A stretch of DNA of 64,000 nucleotides, from NCBI RefSeq assembly GCF_947497045.1, contig NZ_CANMEU010000002.1, positions 372,001 through 436,000 of the forward strand. The letters run 5' to 3'. The number at the start of each line of letters is the position of its first letter. Position 1 is the first letter of the stretch. Below, piece by piece: positions 55,947 through 64,000 of the stretch. The notes under the pieces are model-generated. The model saw nothing but the letters and a program-made list of their open reading frames with translations. It was not told the origin of the DNA and searched no databases. Both the position numbers and the translations under genes were made by a program. This stretch comes from an uncultured Tateyamaria sp. GTDB taxonomy: Bacteria > Pseudomonadota > Alphaproteobacteria > Rhodobacterales > Rhodobacteraceae.

Positions 55947-56645
55947 ATGTTGACGAAAAAGCAGTTGGATCTGCTGGAGTTCATTCATAAACGGGTGCAG
56001 CGCGACGGCGTGCCGCCCAGTTTTGACGAGATGAAAGAGGCGCTTGATCTGCGCTCCAAATCCGGGATCCACCGGCTGATCACAGCCCTTGAGGAGCGTG
56101 GGTTCATCCGCCGCCTTGCCCACCGTGCACGCGCCATCGAGGTGGTGCGCCTGCCCGAAGCGCTTGGCGGCGCGGCTTCTGGCTTTACGCCCAAGGTCAT
56201 TGATGGCGACCGTCCCGATGTGCCCCCGCCCCCCTCTGCCCTGTCGGTCGAGGCAGCCCATGCTGTTGAGTTGCCCGTGATGGGCCGGATCGCGGCTGGT
56301 GTGCCCATCTCTGCCATTTCGGAAGTGTCCCATTCGGTGGCTGTGCCGGGGCAGATGCTGTCCGGGCAAGGCGATCACTATGCCCTTGAAGTCAAAGGGG
56401 ATTCGATGATCGATGCCGGGATCAATGACGGCGATGTCGTTGTGATCCGCGAGACCTCTGCCGCGGACAATGGCGATATCGTCGTTGCGCTGGTCGAAGA
56501 TCACGAGGCGACCCTGAAACGATATATGCGGCGGGGCGATACGATTGCGCTGGAAGCAGCCAACCCCGCCTACGAGACCCGCGTGTTCCCGGTCGGACAT
56601 GTAAAGGTGCAAGGCAAGCTGGTCGGACTGATCCGGACATATTGA
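55947..56645 (+). CDS. lexA: SOS repressor LexA
   Basis: Represses DNA-damage genes and cleaves itself when RecA is active. 232 residues: N-terminal winged helix ([40 protein letters not shown]), a linker longer than in E. coli, cleavage site Ala117-Gly118 in RIAAGVPIS, and the Ser153/Lys191 dyad in KGDSMIDAG and ATLKRYM. An SOS box covers its promoter. Confidence 0.98.
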   Translation: MLTKKQLDLLEFIHKRVQRDGVPPSFDEMKEALDLRSKSGIHRLITALEERGFIRRLAHRARAIEVVRLPEALGGAASGFTPKVIDGDRPDVPPPPSALSVEAAHAVELPVMGRIAAGVPISAISEVSHSVAVPGQMLSGQGDHYALEVKGDSMIDAGINDGDVVVIRETSAADNGDIVVALVEDHEATLKRYMRRGDTIALEAANPAYETRVFPVGHVKVQGKLVGLIRTY

Positions 56646-56673
56646 TCAGACGTGTTTGGATGACCAAGGCGAG

Positions 56674-56697
56674 GGCGGACCAACAGGTCCGCCTTAC
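56674..56697. repeat. REP-like hairpin, copy 7
   Basis: GGCGGACC-AACA-GGTCCGCC followed by the TTAC foot. It lies between the converging lexA and comEC genes; its foot forms the comEC stop codon (GAGTAAGG on the minus strand). It probably ends transcription from one or both sides. Confidence 0.9.
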
Positions 56698-58769
56698 TCT
56701 TGCGACAGTGCCAGCGTCAAATCCGTGTGCGATATCACCAAGGCAGGTGCCGCATAGCGCCGCCACCCGGACCACATCCGATCCCCCGTCACATCCCGTG
56801 CGGTGATCAGTTTGGCGTCCGCGCCCTGCCCCAGCACCGCAACCGATCCGGTTTTCCGCAGCACCGTCGCATCCAGTACCAGACATTCCGCTTCTTGTGC
56901 GCCCTCAAGCGTGCCGTTGACCACCACGATCTGCCCCGGAGCGCAGCCGCTGAAGGCCGCAAGTGCCCGCTTACCGCTCAGGTGGATCACCGGCACGTCA
57001 TCCGGCCAACGTGCGGCGGCGGCCTCCTGGTCGATCCCTTCGCCGTCATTTTCCAACCAGTTGCGCGCGACGAACCCGGCCCCTTTGGGTTTGCTGAGCG
57101 CCCGCCCTGCATCGGTCATCACGCCGACAAGCCCCCCGGTATCCGCAATCAACACCGTCGGACGTCCCCCCGACTGCCACAGCATCAACGCGCCCACCAT
57201 CGCCACACCTCCGGCAAAACGGACCCGCCCTTGCCAGAGGATCACGAACAGCGCGCCCACCGCCATCAGGGGCAGCACCCATGGCCCCGGCCCCGGCACA
57301 TAACCACGTGCGCCCTCAAGCGATGATACCCAATCGGCCACCCACAAGATCCACTGCAACCCCGCCCCCATGAGCCACAGGCCCACCGCCTCCGCCCCGA
57401 ACGGAGCCAAGACCAGTGCCAGCACCGCTGCGGGGATGATAAGCACTCCCATCAAGGGCACGCTGGCAAGGTTCGCGATCAGCCCGTAATGGGCGATGGC
57501 GTTGAAATGTGCGGCCCCGATAGGTGCGGTCGCCAGCCCCGCAATGGCCGAGGACAGCACCACGCCAATGATCGGCTGCGCCCATTTCGGCCCCAACTGC
57601 CACTGCGCATCGCGCATCCAGCCGAACACGGCGACAAGCGCGGTGGTGGCCGCAAAGGACATCTGAAACCCCGGCCCCATCAGCGCCTCGGGGCGCAGGG
57701 ACAGCACGATCAGCGCGGCGATCGCCACCGCCCGCAGGCTGATGGCGCGCCGGTCAATCAGGATCGCGCACAAGGCCACCGCAACCATGACAAAGGCCCG
57801 CTCGGTCGCAACATTGCCCCCTGACAGGGCGAGGTAGATCGAAGCCGCCGCCAATGCCCCCACTGCCGCCATCTTACGCGCAGGCCAATGCAGGGCAATC
57901 AACGGGATCAGCGCAAAGATGAGCCGCAACAGGCCGAACACAAACCCGCTGAGCAAGCCCATGTGCAGCCCCGAGATTGCCAGCAAATGCGCTGTATTGG
58001 ACGCGCGCAAATCGTCCAGCCCGTCTTGAGAAATGCCGCTGCGATCCCCGGTGGTGACGGCAGCCGCAAAGCCTCCCACATCGCCGGGCAGCACCTCCTG
58101 GACCCGAGCGGAGGCGCGCATGCGGATGCCGAACACCACTTGCCGCAGATCAAACCGGGGCGCAGAAATGGCGACCAGAGGCACGCGGGTATACCCCACG
58201 GCCCCCAGTTCAGCAAACCACGCATGGCGCTGGAAATCAAAGCCGCCCGGTTCGACCGGCCCGCCCGGCGGGCTGAGATGTGCGGTGGTCATCACCCGCA
58301 GGCCGGGGCTTGGCACCACCCCGAGGGTGGCGTCGCCGTGCAGGGAAATCCGCACGCGGGTGGGCGTCTCATCGGGCGACACCCGGTCGAGTTTGACCCG
58401 GTCAAGCGTCAGGCGTACCGCATCCGAACCACTGCGATCCATGCCCACGATCCGCCCCTCGACCGGACCATAATAGCGCCAGTCGATCACCGGCCCCGCC
58501 ACGCTTTGCGCACGCCAGCCCGCCAGCACAAAGCCAAGGGCGATCATCGCACCCAGAACCAGCAGCGGCGACACCCTTTCATCCACGTACCGCACCGACA
58601 GCGACGCAATGCCGCCGGCCGCGAGGACGGTGGCGATCAGCACCACAGATGGCTCGAACCGCAACCCGAAGAATACCGCAATCCCGATGGCCATGCCGAC
58701 GGGCAGCCAGCCGAACAGATGGCCGCGCTGGTACAGAAACGTGTCGCGAATGGATTGGCCAAGGCCCAT
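56694..58769 (-). CDS. comEC: ComEC/Rec2-type DNA-uptake channel
   Basis: Inner-membrane channel for single-stranded DNA in natural transformation. 691 residues: two or three N-terminal helices, an OB-like soluble domain (VEGRIVGMDRSGSDAVRLTLDRV), the multi-helix competence core (GDRSGISQDGLDDLRASNTAHLLAISGLHMG, split) and a C-terminal soluble part that resembles a degenerate metallo-beta-lactamase fold lacking the HxHxDH metal motif. Its presence suggests competence potential, but no other com gene is in view. Confidence 0.92.
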   Translation of the reverse strand: MGLGQSIRDTFLYQRGHLFGWLPVGMAIGIAVFFGLRFEPSVVLIATVLAAGGIASLSVRYVDERVSPLLVLGAMIALGFVLAGWRAQSVAGPVIDWRYYGPVEGRIVGMDRSGSDAVRLTLDRVKLDRVSPDETPTRVRISLHGDATLGVVPSPGLRVMTTAHLSPPGGPVEPGGFDFQRHAWFAELGAVGYTRVPLVAISAPRFDLRQVVFGIRMRASARVQEVLPGDVGGFAAAVTTGDRSGISQDGLDDLRASNTAHLLAISGLHMGLLSGFVFGLLRLIFALIPLIALHWPARKMAAVGALAAASIYLALSGGNVATERAFVMVAVALCAILIDRRAISLRAVAIAALIVLSLRPEALMGPGFQMSFAATTALVAVFGWMRDAQWQLGPKWAQPIIGVVLSSAIAGLATAPIGAAHFNAIAHYGLIANLASVPLMGVLIIPAAVLALVLAPFGAEAVGLWLMGAGLQWILWVADWVSSLEGARGYVPGPGPWVLPLMAVGALFVILWQGRVRFAGGVAMVGALMLWQSGGRPTVLIADTGGLVGVMTDAGRALSKPKGAGFVARNWLENDGEGIDQEAAAARWPDDVPVIHLSGKRALAAFSGCAPGQIVVVNGTLEGAQEAECLVLDATVLRKTGSVAVLGQGADAKLITARDVTGDRMWSGWRRYAAPALVISHTDLTLALSQE

Positions 58770-58851
58770 GCTTGCCCCTGTGGCCCATGCTGAGTATCAG
58801 GAGCCCGAACCCTATCCCTCCCATGGTTACTGAAAGGTAAACGGCCTCCTT

Positions 58852-60252
58852 ATGTCTCAGCCCGTTGTCACCCGTTTCGCCCCCTCGCCCACCGGCTTTC
58901 TGCATATTGGCGGCGCGCGCACGGCGCTGTTCAACTGGCTGTTTGCGCGGGGCCGCGGCGGCAAGTTCCTGCTGCGGATCGAGGATACGGACCGCGCCCG
59001 TTCCACGCCCGAGGCGACGCAGGCGATCCTTGATGGAATGGCATGGCTGGGATTGGACCATGACGGTGAGGTGATCAGCCAGTTCGCCCGCGCCGACCGG
59101 CACGCCGAGGTGGCCAACAGGTTGCTGGCAGAGGGCAAGGCCTACAAATGCTTTGCCACTCAGGACGAGATCGCCGCCTTTCGCGAGGCGGCCAAGGCCG
59201 AGGGGCGTTCGACGCTGTATCAGTCACCGTGGCGCGACGCGGACCCAGACACGCATCCCGACATGCCCCATGTGGTACGGATCAAGGCACCCCGGGACGG
59301 CGAGACCGTAATCCGCGACGCGGTGCAGGGCGACGTGACCATCCGTAACAGCCAGCTTGACGATATGGTGCTGCTGCGCGGCGATGGCACGCCGGTCTAT
59401 ATGCTGGCCGTCGTCGTGGATGATCACGATATGGGTGTGACGCACGTGATCCGGGGCGATGATCACCTTAACAACGCGGCGCGCCAGATGATGATCTACG
59501 GCGCGATGGGCTGGAATGTGCCGACCTGGGCGCATATTCCGCTTATCCACGGGCCGGACGGCAAAAAACTGTCCAAACGGCACGGCGCACTTGGGGCCCA
59601 GGAATATCAGGTGATGGGCTATCCGGCGGCGGGGATGCGCAACTATCTGACCCGGCTCGGATGGAGCCACGGGGACGATGAATTCTTTGATGATGCGCAG
59701 GCGAAAGAGTGGTTTGATCTCAACGGGATCGGCAAGAGCCCGGCGCGGTTCGACCTCAAAAAGCTGGAAAACCTGTGCGGGCAGCACATGGCCGGGATGG
59801 ATGATGCCGCATTGCAGCAGGAAATCAGCGCATTTCTGACAGCGGCGGGTCAGCCCGCGTTGAAACAATCGCAGGCCGAGGGACTTCTGGCGGCGATGCC
59901 ATTTGTCAAGGAACGGTCCAAAACCTTCCCCGAACTCCTTGATAAAGCGCACTTTATCCTGACGGGACGTCCCATCACGCCGGACGACAAGGCATCAAAA
60001 GCACTTGATACGGTATCCCGTGGTATGCTGAGCCAATTGACGCCGCATTTGCAAACCGTTACTTGGGATCGTAACAGTTTGGAGGCCGTCCTGAACGATT
60101 TCGCAGTAGATCAGGGCACCAAATTCGGCAAATTGGCGGGCCCGCTGCGGGCAGCGCTTGCTGGCCGGGCCGTAACGCCTTCTGTTTTTGACATGATGCT
60201 GGTTCTGGGGCGCAAAGAAACCCTTGCCAGACTGACGGATGCTGCCGCCTGA
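58852..60252 (+). CDS. gltX: Glutamyl-tRNA synthetase
   Basis: Charges tRNA-Glu (and possibly tRNA-Gln). 466 residues; [20 protein letters not shown] holds the HIGH-type signature (His18-Gly21), [15 protein letters not shown] the ATP/substrate loop, and KLSKRHGA the KMSKS-type loop near residue 239-246. It starts 82 bp from comEC in a divergent arrangement. Confidence 0.97.
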   Translation: MSQPVVTRFAPSPTGFLHIGGARTALFNWLFARGRGGKFLLRIEDTDRARSTPEATQAILDGMAWLGLDHDGEVISQFARADRHAEVANRLLAEGKAYKCFATQDEIAAFREAAKAEGRSTLYQSPWRDADPDTHPDMPHVVRIKAPRDGETVIRDAVQGDVTIRNSQLDDMVLLRGDGTPVYMLAVVVDDHDMGVTHVIRGDDHLNNAARQMMIYGAMGWNVPTWAHIPLIHGPDGKKLSKRHGALGAQEYQVMGYPAAGMRNYLTRLGWSHGDDEFFDDAQAKEWFDLNGIGKSPARFDLKKLENLCGQHMAGMDDAALQQEISAFLTAAGQPALKQSQAEGLLAAMPFVKERSKTFPELLDKAHFILTGRPITPDDKASKALDTVSRGMLSQLTPHLQTVTWDRNSLEAVLNDFAVDQGTKFGKLAGPLRAALAGRAVTPSVFDMMLVLGRKETLARLTDAAA

Positions 60253-60388
60253 CGCGGGGTCTTAACCCATCGTTACATGCGCGCAGTCTAACGATGGGGC
60301 CGCGACACCCGCTGTCGCCCCCGGCAAGCACGCTTGCATTGTGACGATCGGCAAGCCGCCCTTGCCCTGTGACGAAAAGGAAAACCTG

Positions 60389-61684
60389 ATGGCTGACGCA
60401 CCCAAATCTGCATCGCTGACGATTGGCGACAACACTTACGATCTGCCCATTCACTCCCCCACCGCTGGCCCCGATGTTCTGGACATCCGCAAGCTCTATG
60501 GACAGGCGGGCGTATTCACCTACGATCCCGGCTTTACCTCGACGGCAAGCTGCGACAGCACCATCACCTTTATCGACGGGGGCGAAGGCGTGCTGCTGCA
60601 CCGCGGCTACCCCATCGAGCAACTGGCTGCAAAGTCTCACTATCTCGAAGTGTGTTACCTGCTGCTCTATGGCGAATTGCCATCCGCAAAAGAGCTGGAA
60701 GAATTCGAAAGCCTCGTGACAAACCACACGATGCTTCACGAGCAGATGACCTATTTCTTCCGTGGGTTCCGCCGTGACGCGCACCCTATGGCCATTATGA
60801 CCGGAGTCGTCGGCGCAATGTCCGCGTTCTACCATGACAGCACCGATATCCATGACGCGCACCAGCGCGAGGTGGCCTCGATCCGCCTGATTGCCAAGAT
60901 GCCGACCATTGCGGCATGGGCCTACAAGTTCTCCATCGGACAGCCCTTTGTCTATCCGCGCAATGATCTGGATTATGCCTCCAACTTCCTGCGCATGTGC
61001 TTTGCGGTGCCTGCCGAGGATTACGAGGTCAACCCAATCCTCAGCCGGGCGATGGACCGTATCTTTACGCTGCATGCCGATCACGAACAGAACGCATCAA
61101 CCTCGACCGTGCGACTGGCCTCGTCCTCGGGTGCGAACCCGTTTGCCTGTATCGCTGCCGGAATTGCCTGCCTATGGGGTCCGGCCCATGGCGGTGCCAA
61201 CCAGGCCTGCCTTGAGATGCTCAAGGAAATCGGCACGGTCGATAAAATTCCCGAATACATCGCCCGCGCCAAGGACAAGGACGACCCCTTCCGCCTGATG
61301 GGCTTTGGGCACCGCGTCTACAAGAACTTCGACCCCCGCGCGACGGTGATGAAACAGTCCGCCGACGAGGTGCTGGAACTGCTTGGCGTGGAAAACAACC
61401 CCGTGCTGCAAGTCGCCAAGGAACTGGAAAAGGCCGCGCTCGAAGATCCGTATTTCGCCGAGAAAAAGCTGTTCCCGAACGTCGATTTCTATTCGGGCAT
61501 CATTCTTGAGGCGATGGGCTTTCCAACGTCAATGTTCACGCCGATCTTCGCACTAAGCCGCACCGTGGGCTGGATTTCGCAGTGGAAAGAAATGATCGCA
61601 GACCCACAAAACAAAATCGGGCGTCCCCGTCAGCTGTATCTGGGCGAGATCACGCGCAATTATATCGACATCGAAAGCCGCTAG
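60389..61684 (+). CDS. gltA: Citrate synthase
   Basis: Condenses oxaloacetate and acetyl-CoA, entry to the TCA cycle. 431 residues, the large type II form regulated by NADH in Gram-negatives. Catalytic residues: His in [16 protein letters not shown], His in [15 protein letters not shown], Asp in [18 protein letters not shown] 60389 has an AAAGGAAA site upstream. It ends at a strong terminator. Confidence 0.97.
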   Translation: MADAPKSASLTIGDNTYDLPIHSPTAGPDVLDIRKLYGQAGVFTYDPGFTSTASCDSTITFIDGGEGVLLHRGYPIEQLAAKSHYLEVCYLLLYGELPSAKELEEFESLVTNHTMLHEQMTYFFRGFRRDAHPMAIMTGVVGAMSAFYHDSTDIHDAHQREVASIRLIAKMPTIAAWAYKFSIGQPFVYPRNDLDYASNFLRMCFAVPAEDYEVNPILSRAMDRIFTLHADHEQNASTSTVRLASSSGANPFACIAAGIACLWGPAHGGANQACLEMLKEIGTVDKIPEYIARAKDKDDPFRLMGFGHRVYKNFDPRATVMKQSADEVLELLGVENNPVLQVAKELEKAALEDPYFAEKKLFPNVDFYSGIILEAMGFPTSMFTPIFALSRTVGWISQWKEMIADPQNKIGRPRQLYLGEITRNYIDIESR

Positions 61685-61693
61685 GGTTTTCTC

Positions 61694-61722
61694 GCGCCCC
61701 GGCTGAACGCCGGGGCGCTTTT
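61694..61722 (+). terminator. Rho-independent terminator of gltA
   Basis: A 10-bp perfect stem GCGCCCCGGC / GCCGGGGCGC with a five-base loop, followed by TTTT, 10 bp after the gltA stop. Confidence 0.93.
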
Positions 61723-61842
61723 CCATCCGGTTCAACCATTTACCTGAGCTTGTGTCGATTTAGGAAACAGCGCCGGACTGACGTTTGATCGCGTCATCTG
61801 CACCCGCTTGGCTGGCTTCATATATCTTGGGGGAGATGTGTG

Positions 61843-62268
61843 ATGGGCTTTGGAATTGTAATTCTGGCGCTGTTGAGTGCCACGCTTTTGGTCAGCGTCT
61901 TTGAGGGTTACGACAGCGGGACGTAAAATAACGTGCCCTCTGACGCACCCGACATGACCGGGGTTGCAGTCGACGATGAAACCTTTATCGGCCCTGATCA
62001 ACCTCCCCGGCGACACAGGTTTCAGCGATGCGCTGAATGGCACCACGCAGCACGACATCCTGTTTCTGAGCAGCACGATATCGCAACGGGCGACACCCTT
62101 GTGCTGGGTAACTGGATGGGTTCAAGCCAGCCTGTGACCATCACCGATGAGAGGGGCACCGCCACCTCGTGCGTTGCCGGAACGATCTATGCGAACCTGA
62201 TCGGCCTTGACGCGGCCTCGACCACGCCTGCCTTTCTCGCCAACATAGCTGCCGTGCCCATCAAATAG
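61843..62268 (+). pseudogene. Probable remnant of an RTX-like secreted protein gene
   Basis: A start with GGGGGAG 7 bp upstream begins MGFGIVILALLSATLLVSVF, a hydrophobic head, and stops after 27 codons. Protein-like sequence then continues in changing frames: [12 protein letters not shown] in the first frame, LPGDTGFSDALNGTTQHDIL in the next (about 62003-62062), then IATGDTLVLGNWMGSSQPVT back in the first, ending at 62268. These resemble the N-D-x-L and D-T-L-V-L-G stretches of RTX/calcium-binding exoproteins. Reading it as one decayed gene needs a stop and two frameshifts; it could instead be a 27-residue peptide gene plus unrelated sequence. Confidence 0.4.
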
Positions 62269-62272
62269 CGGC

Positions 62273-63049
62273 TCAGCGCCCCTCAAAGCCGGGTTTGCGT
62301 TTTTCGACAAAGGCCAGTACGCCCTCGCGGAAGTCTCTGCTTTGACCGCAATCGCCCTGTTCGGCGGCTTCCATGGCAAGCTGGCCTTCAAAATTGTTGG
62401 CCCAGCTTCCCCGGATGACCCGTTTGGCCGCAGCATAGGCTTTGGTGGGTCCGTTGGCGAGATGGGCGGCCCGGGCGCGCCAATGCGCATCAAAACCTTC
62501 ATCCGCCACCGCTTCCCAGATCATACCCCAATCATCGGCCTGGCGGGCGGTGATCTTGTCGGCAAACAGCGCAGCACCCATCGTCTTGGCCATGCCCATG
62601 GTGCGCGGCATCACATAGGTGCCGCCCGCATCCGGGATCAGGCCGATTCGGGTAAAGGCTTGCAAAAAATACGCTTTTTCCGATGCGATCACCACATCAC
62701 AAGCCAACGCAAGGTTCGCCCCCGCCCCGGCTGCCGCCCCATTCACCGCCGCAATCGTTGGCACGGGACAGTCGACAATCGCGTTCAACATCGGGGTATA
62801 TTCATCACGCAGGGTGCGTTCCAGATCAAGGTTCGCGGCATTCGCCCGGTCCCCCAGATCCTGCCCCGAACAAAAGGCCCGGCCAGCGCCAGTCAGGACA
62901 ACCACCCGTGCAACCTTGCCCGCCTCTGTCACGGCCACTTCAATCTCGGCCCGCATTTGCGTGGTCAGCGCGTTCATCACATCCGGACGGTTCAGCGTGA
63001 TCAGGGCCACACCATCTGTCAGGTCATATGTCAGCGTCTCGTAGTTCAT
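62273..63049 (-). CDS. Enoyl-CoA hydratase/isomerase (PaaG-like)
   Basis: A 258-residue crotonase-fold enzyme. ALITLNRPDVMNALT at the start, GRAFCSGQDLGDRA (oxyanion hole, about residues 57-70), AAVNGAAAGAGANLALACDVVIAS (about 98-121) and FTRIGLIPDAGGTYVMPRTMG. The SGQDL and FxxxGLxPDxG pattern fits PaaG-type epoxyphenylacetyl-CoA isomerases, but no paa genes adjoin it, so the substrate is open. ATG 63049 has GGGAGAG 8 bp upstream; the TTG at 63055 is not used. Confidence 0.87.
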   Translation of the reverse strand: MNYETLTYDLTDGVALITLNRPDVMNALTTQMRAEIEVAVTEAGKVARVVVLTGAGRAFCSGQDLGDRANAANLDLERTLRDEYTPMLNAIVDCPVPTIAAVNGAAAGAGANLALACDVVIASEKAYFLQAFTRIGLIPDAGGTYVMPRTMGMAKTMGAALFADKITARQADDWGMIWEAVADEGFDAHWRARAAHLANGPTKAYAAAKRVIRGSWANNFEGQLAMEAAEQGDCGQSRDFREGVLAFVEKRKPGFEGR

Positions 63050-63122
63050 GCCCAAAGCTCTCCCATGTGGGTATCAGCCTTGCATATCAAACCGATCCGT
63101 CTGGAACAGCCCCGACGCGCCG

Positions 63123-63578
63123 TCACTCATCCATAATCTCGCGCAAGCGTCTGGTTTCAGCCTCATTCAGGCCCGCATCCATGACAGCCGGGGCCGTGCT
63201 GCGCCCGCGCAGGTACACAAACCCCATGATCGCGGCCATCAGCAGCATCAGTGGACCCGCGGCCCATAACAGCCAGTTCGATCCAGACACGCGCGGGTTC
63301 ATCAACACAAACTCGCCATAGCGTTCGACGAAAAAGTCGGTGATCTGGGCGTTGGTCTGCCCTGCGGCCACCTGCTCGCGGATCACGCGGCGGGTGTCCA
63401 CGGCCCATTGCGCATTGGACGACGCGACGGATTCGGACTGACACACAACACAGCGCAATGCGTGATCCAGTTCGCGCGCCTGCGCTTCAAGGGCCGGATC
63501 CTCCAGCATCTCGGACGGATCAAGCGCAAGGGCCGCCCCGCTCAACACAAACCACAAGGTAACGGTAAGCCACCTCAT
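63123..63578 (-). CDS. ccmH: Cytochrome c-type biogenesis protein CcmH
   Basis: Thiol-redox component of the system I haem lyase; reduces apocytochrome c cysteines. 151 residues: signal segment MRWLTVTLWFVLSGAALA, the CxxC motif LRCVVCQSESV with Cys43 and Cys46, the conserved FFVERYGEFVLMNP, and a C-terminal transmembrane helix (WAAGPLMLLMAAIMGFVYLRG). ATG 63578 overlaps the ccmF stop by 4 bp. Confidence 0.95.
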   Translation of the reverse strand: MRWLTVTLWFVLSGAALALDPSEMLEDPALEAQARELDHALRCVVCQSESVASSNAQWAVDTRRVIREQVAAGQTNAQITDFFVERYGEFVLMNPRVSGSNWLLWAAGPLMLLMAAIMGFVYLRGRSTAPAVMDAGLNEAETRRLREIMDE

Positions 63579-64000
63579 TCCGCAGGCACCGGCTTGGCCA
63601 TTTTGCGCGCCCCAACGGCGACGCGAAACCGGCGGTCCGTCAGGCTGAGGAAACCCCCAAGCGCCATCAGCGCACACCCGATCCAGATCCAGTTGGTCAA
63701 CGGCTTGATATAGGTGCGCACCGCCCAGCCTCCGTTGGCTTGTGCATCCCCGATCACCACATAGACGTCGCGCGCCAGATTATAGTCGATGGCCGCTTCG
63801 GTTGTCGGCATCTGCGCCACGGGGTAGATTCGTTTTTCCGGCTTCAGTGTCGCGATAAACCGGCCATCCTTGGCCAGGGTCAGCGTGCCGACCGTAGCCA
63901 GAAAGTTCGGCCCCTCGACATCCTCGACCCCGTCAAGGGTCAGCGTGTAACCCCCGACCTCGAACGGTGCCCCAATCTGGGCCACGCGAATGTCCTCGGA
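63575..64000 (-). CDS. ccmF: Cytochrome c haem lyase CcmF, C-terminal part
   Basis: The frame runs to the right edge, so only the last 141 residues are present. It shows the periplasmic loop of CcmF (PTTEAAIDYNLARDVYVVIGD), the last transmembrane helix (WIWIGCALMALGGFLSLTDRR) and a basic tail. It is followed directly by ccmH, with a 4-bp overlap, as in standard ccm operons. Confidence 0.93.
   Translation of the reverse strand, partial: SEDIRVAQIGAPFEVGGYTLTLDGVEDVEGPNFLATVGTLTLAKDGRFIATLKPEKRIYPVAQMPTTEAAIDYNLARDVYVVIGDAQANGGWAVRTYIKPLTNWIWIGCALMALGGFLSLTDRRFRVAVGARKMAKPVPAE

Overview
The window is GC-rich and densely coded. It is best read as chromosomal DNA of an alphaproteobacterium of the order Rhodobacterales (Roseobacter-type); the genus cannot be told from the sequence. 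The pointers are the gene order yceD-rpmF-plsX-fabH-ihfA-merR, the order argS-SPOR-nagZ-scpA-scpB, the block trpG-trpD-trpC-moaC-moeA-lexA with comEC and gltX beside it, a long two-domain dCTP deaminase, a class II B12-dependent ribonucleotide reductase, and an alphaproteobacterial SOS box (GAAC-N7-GAAC) before lexA. No prophage, transposase or CRISPR array is present. Almost everything is housekeeping, with short patches of accessory or decaying sequence.

Layout. 0-4.6 kb: ribosome and fatty-acid cluster (YceD, L32, PlsX, FabH, IHF alpha, MerR-like), then tRNA-Pro(GGG). 4.7-12.8 kb: dcd, then a minus-strand run of argS, SPOR protein, nagZ, scpA, scpB and two unassigned proteins. 12.9-18.6 kb: an ion-channel gene broken by a 16-bp duplication, a 48-residue membrane peptide, dgt, an A-type Fe-S carrier, an unusual eight-repeat protein with a linked 354-residue partner, xth and an HNH nuclease. 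19-31 kb: esterase, AlkA-type glycosylase, cobK, MFS transporter, squalene/phytoene-synthase-like protein, cimA, cysS, an aminotransferase and an MttB-like methyltransferase. 31-35 kb: an accessory-looking stretch with an outer-membrane beta-barrel protein, EF-hand protein, ECF sigma factor, an AT-richer membrane protein, a candidate structured RNA and a 47-residue basic protein. 35-43 kb: nrdJ, a lipoprotein, VOC protein, tRNA-Pro(TGG), DUF192, a double cold-shock protein, pdxH, fabI. 43-64 kb: LysE-type exporter, gpt, aminotransferase, PpiD-like foldase, trpE, trpGDC-moaC-moeA, lexA, comEC, gltX, gltA, an RTX-like remnant, enoyl-CoA hydratase, ccmH and partial ccmF.

Genes that work together: tryptophan synthesis (trpE, G, D, C), molybdenum cofactor synthesis (moaC, moeA), fatty-acid and phospholipid initiation (plsX, fabH, fabI), chromosome segregation (scpA, scpB), cytochrome c maturation (ccmF, ccmH) and DNA repair or nucleotide control (xth, alkA-like, lexA, dcd, dgt, nrdJ). 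Corrinoid chemistry recurs (cobK, nrdJ, mttB-like).

The least explained items are: (1) the 20-residue-period FSSGS repeat protein and its partner at 15.3-16.9 kb, where eight different nucleotide spellings encode one conserved motif; (2) a candidate RNA at 34.5-34.7 kb whose two loops can pair over 9 bp and which ends in a terminator; (3) the channel gene split by an exact 16-bp duplication; and (4) a family of REP-like hairpins with a GTAAGG foot at five intergenic sites.
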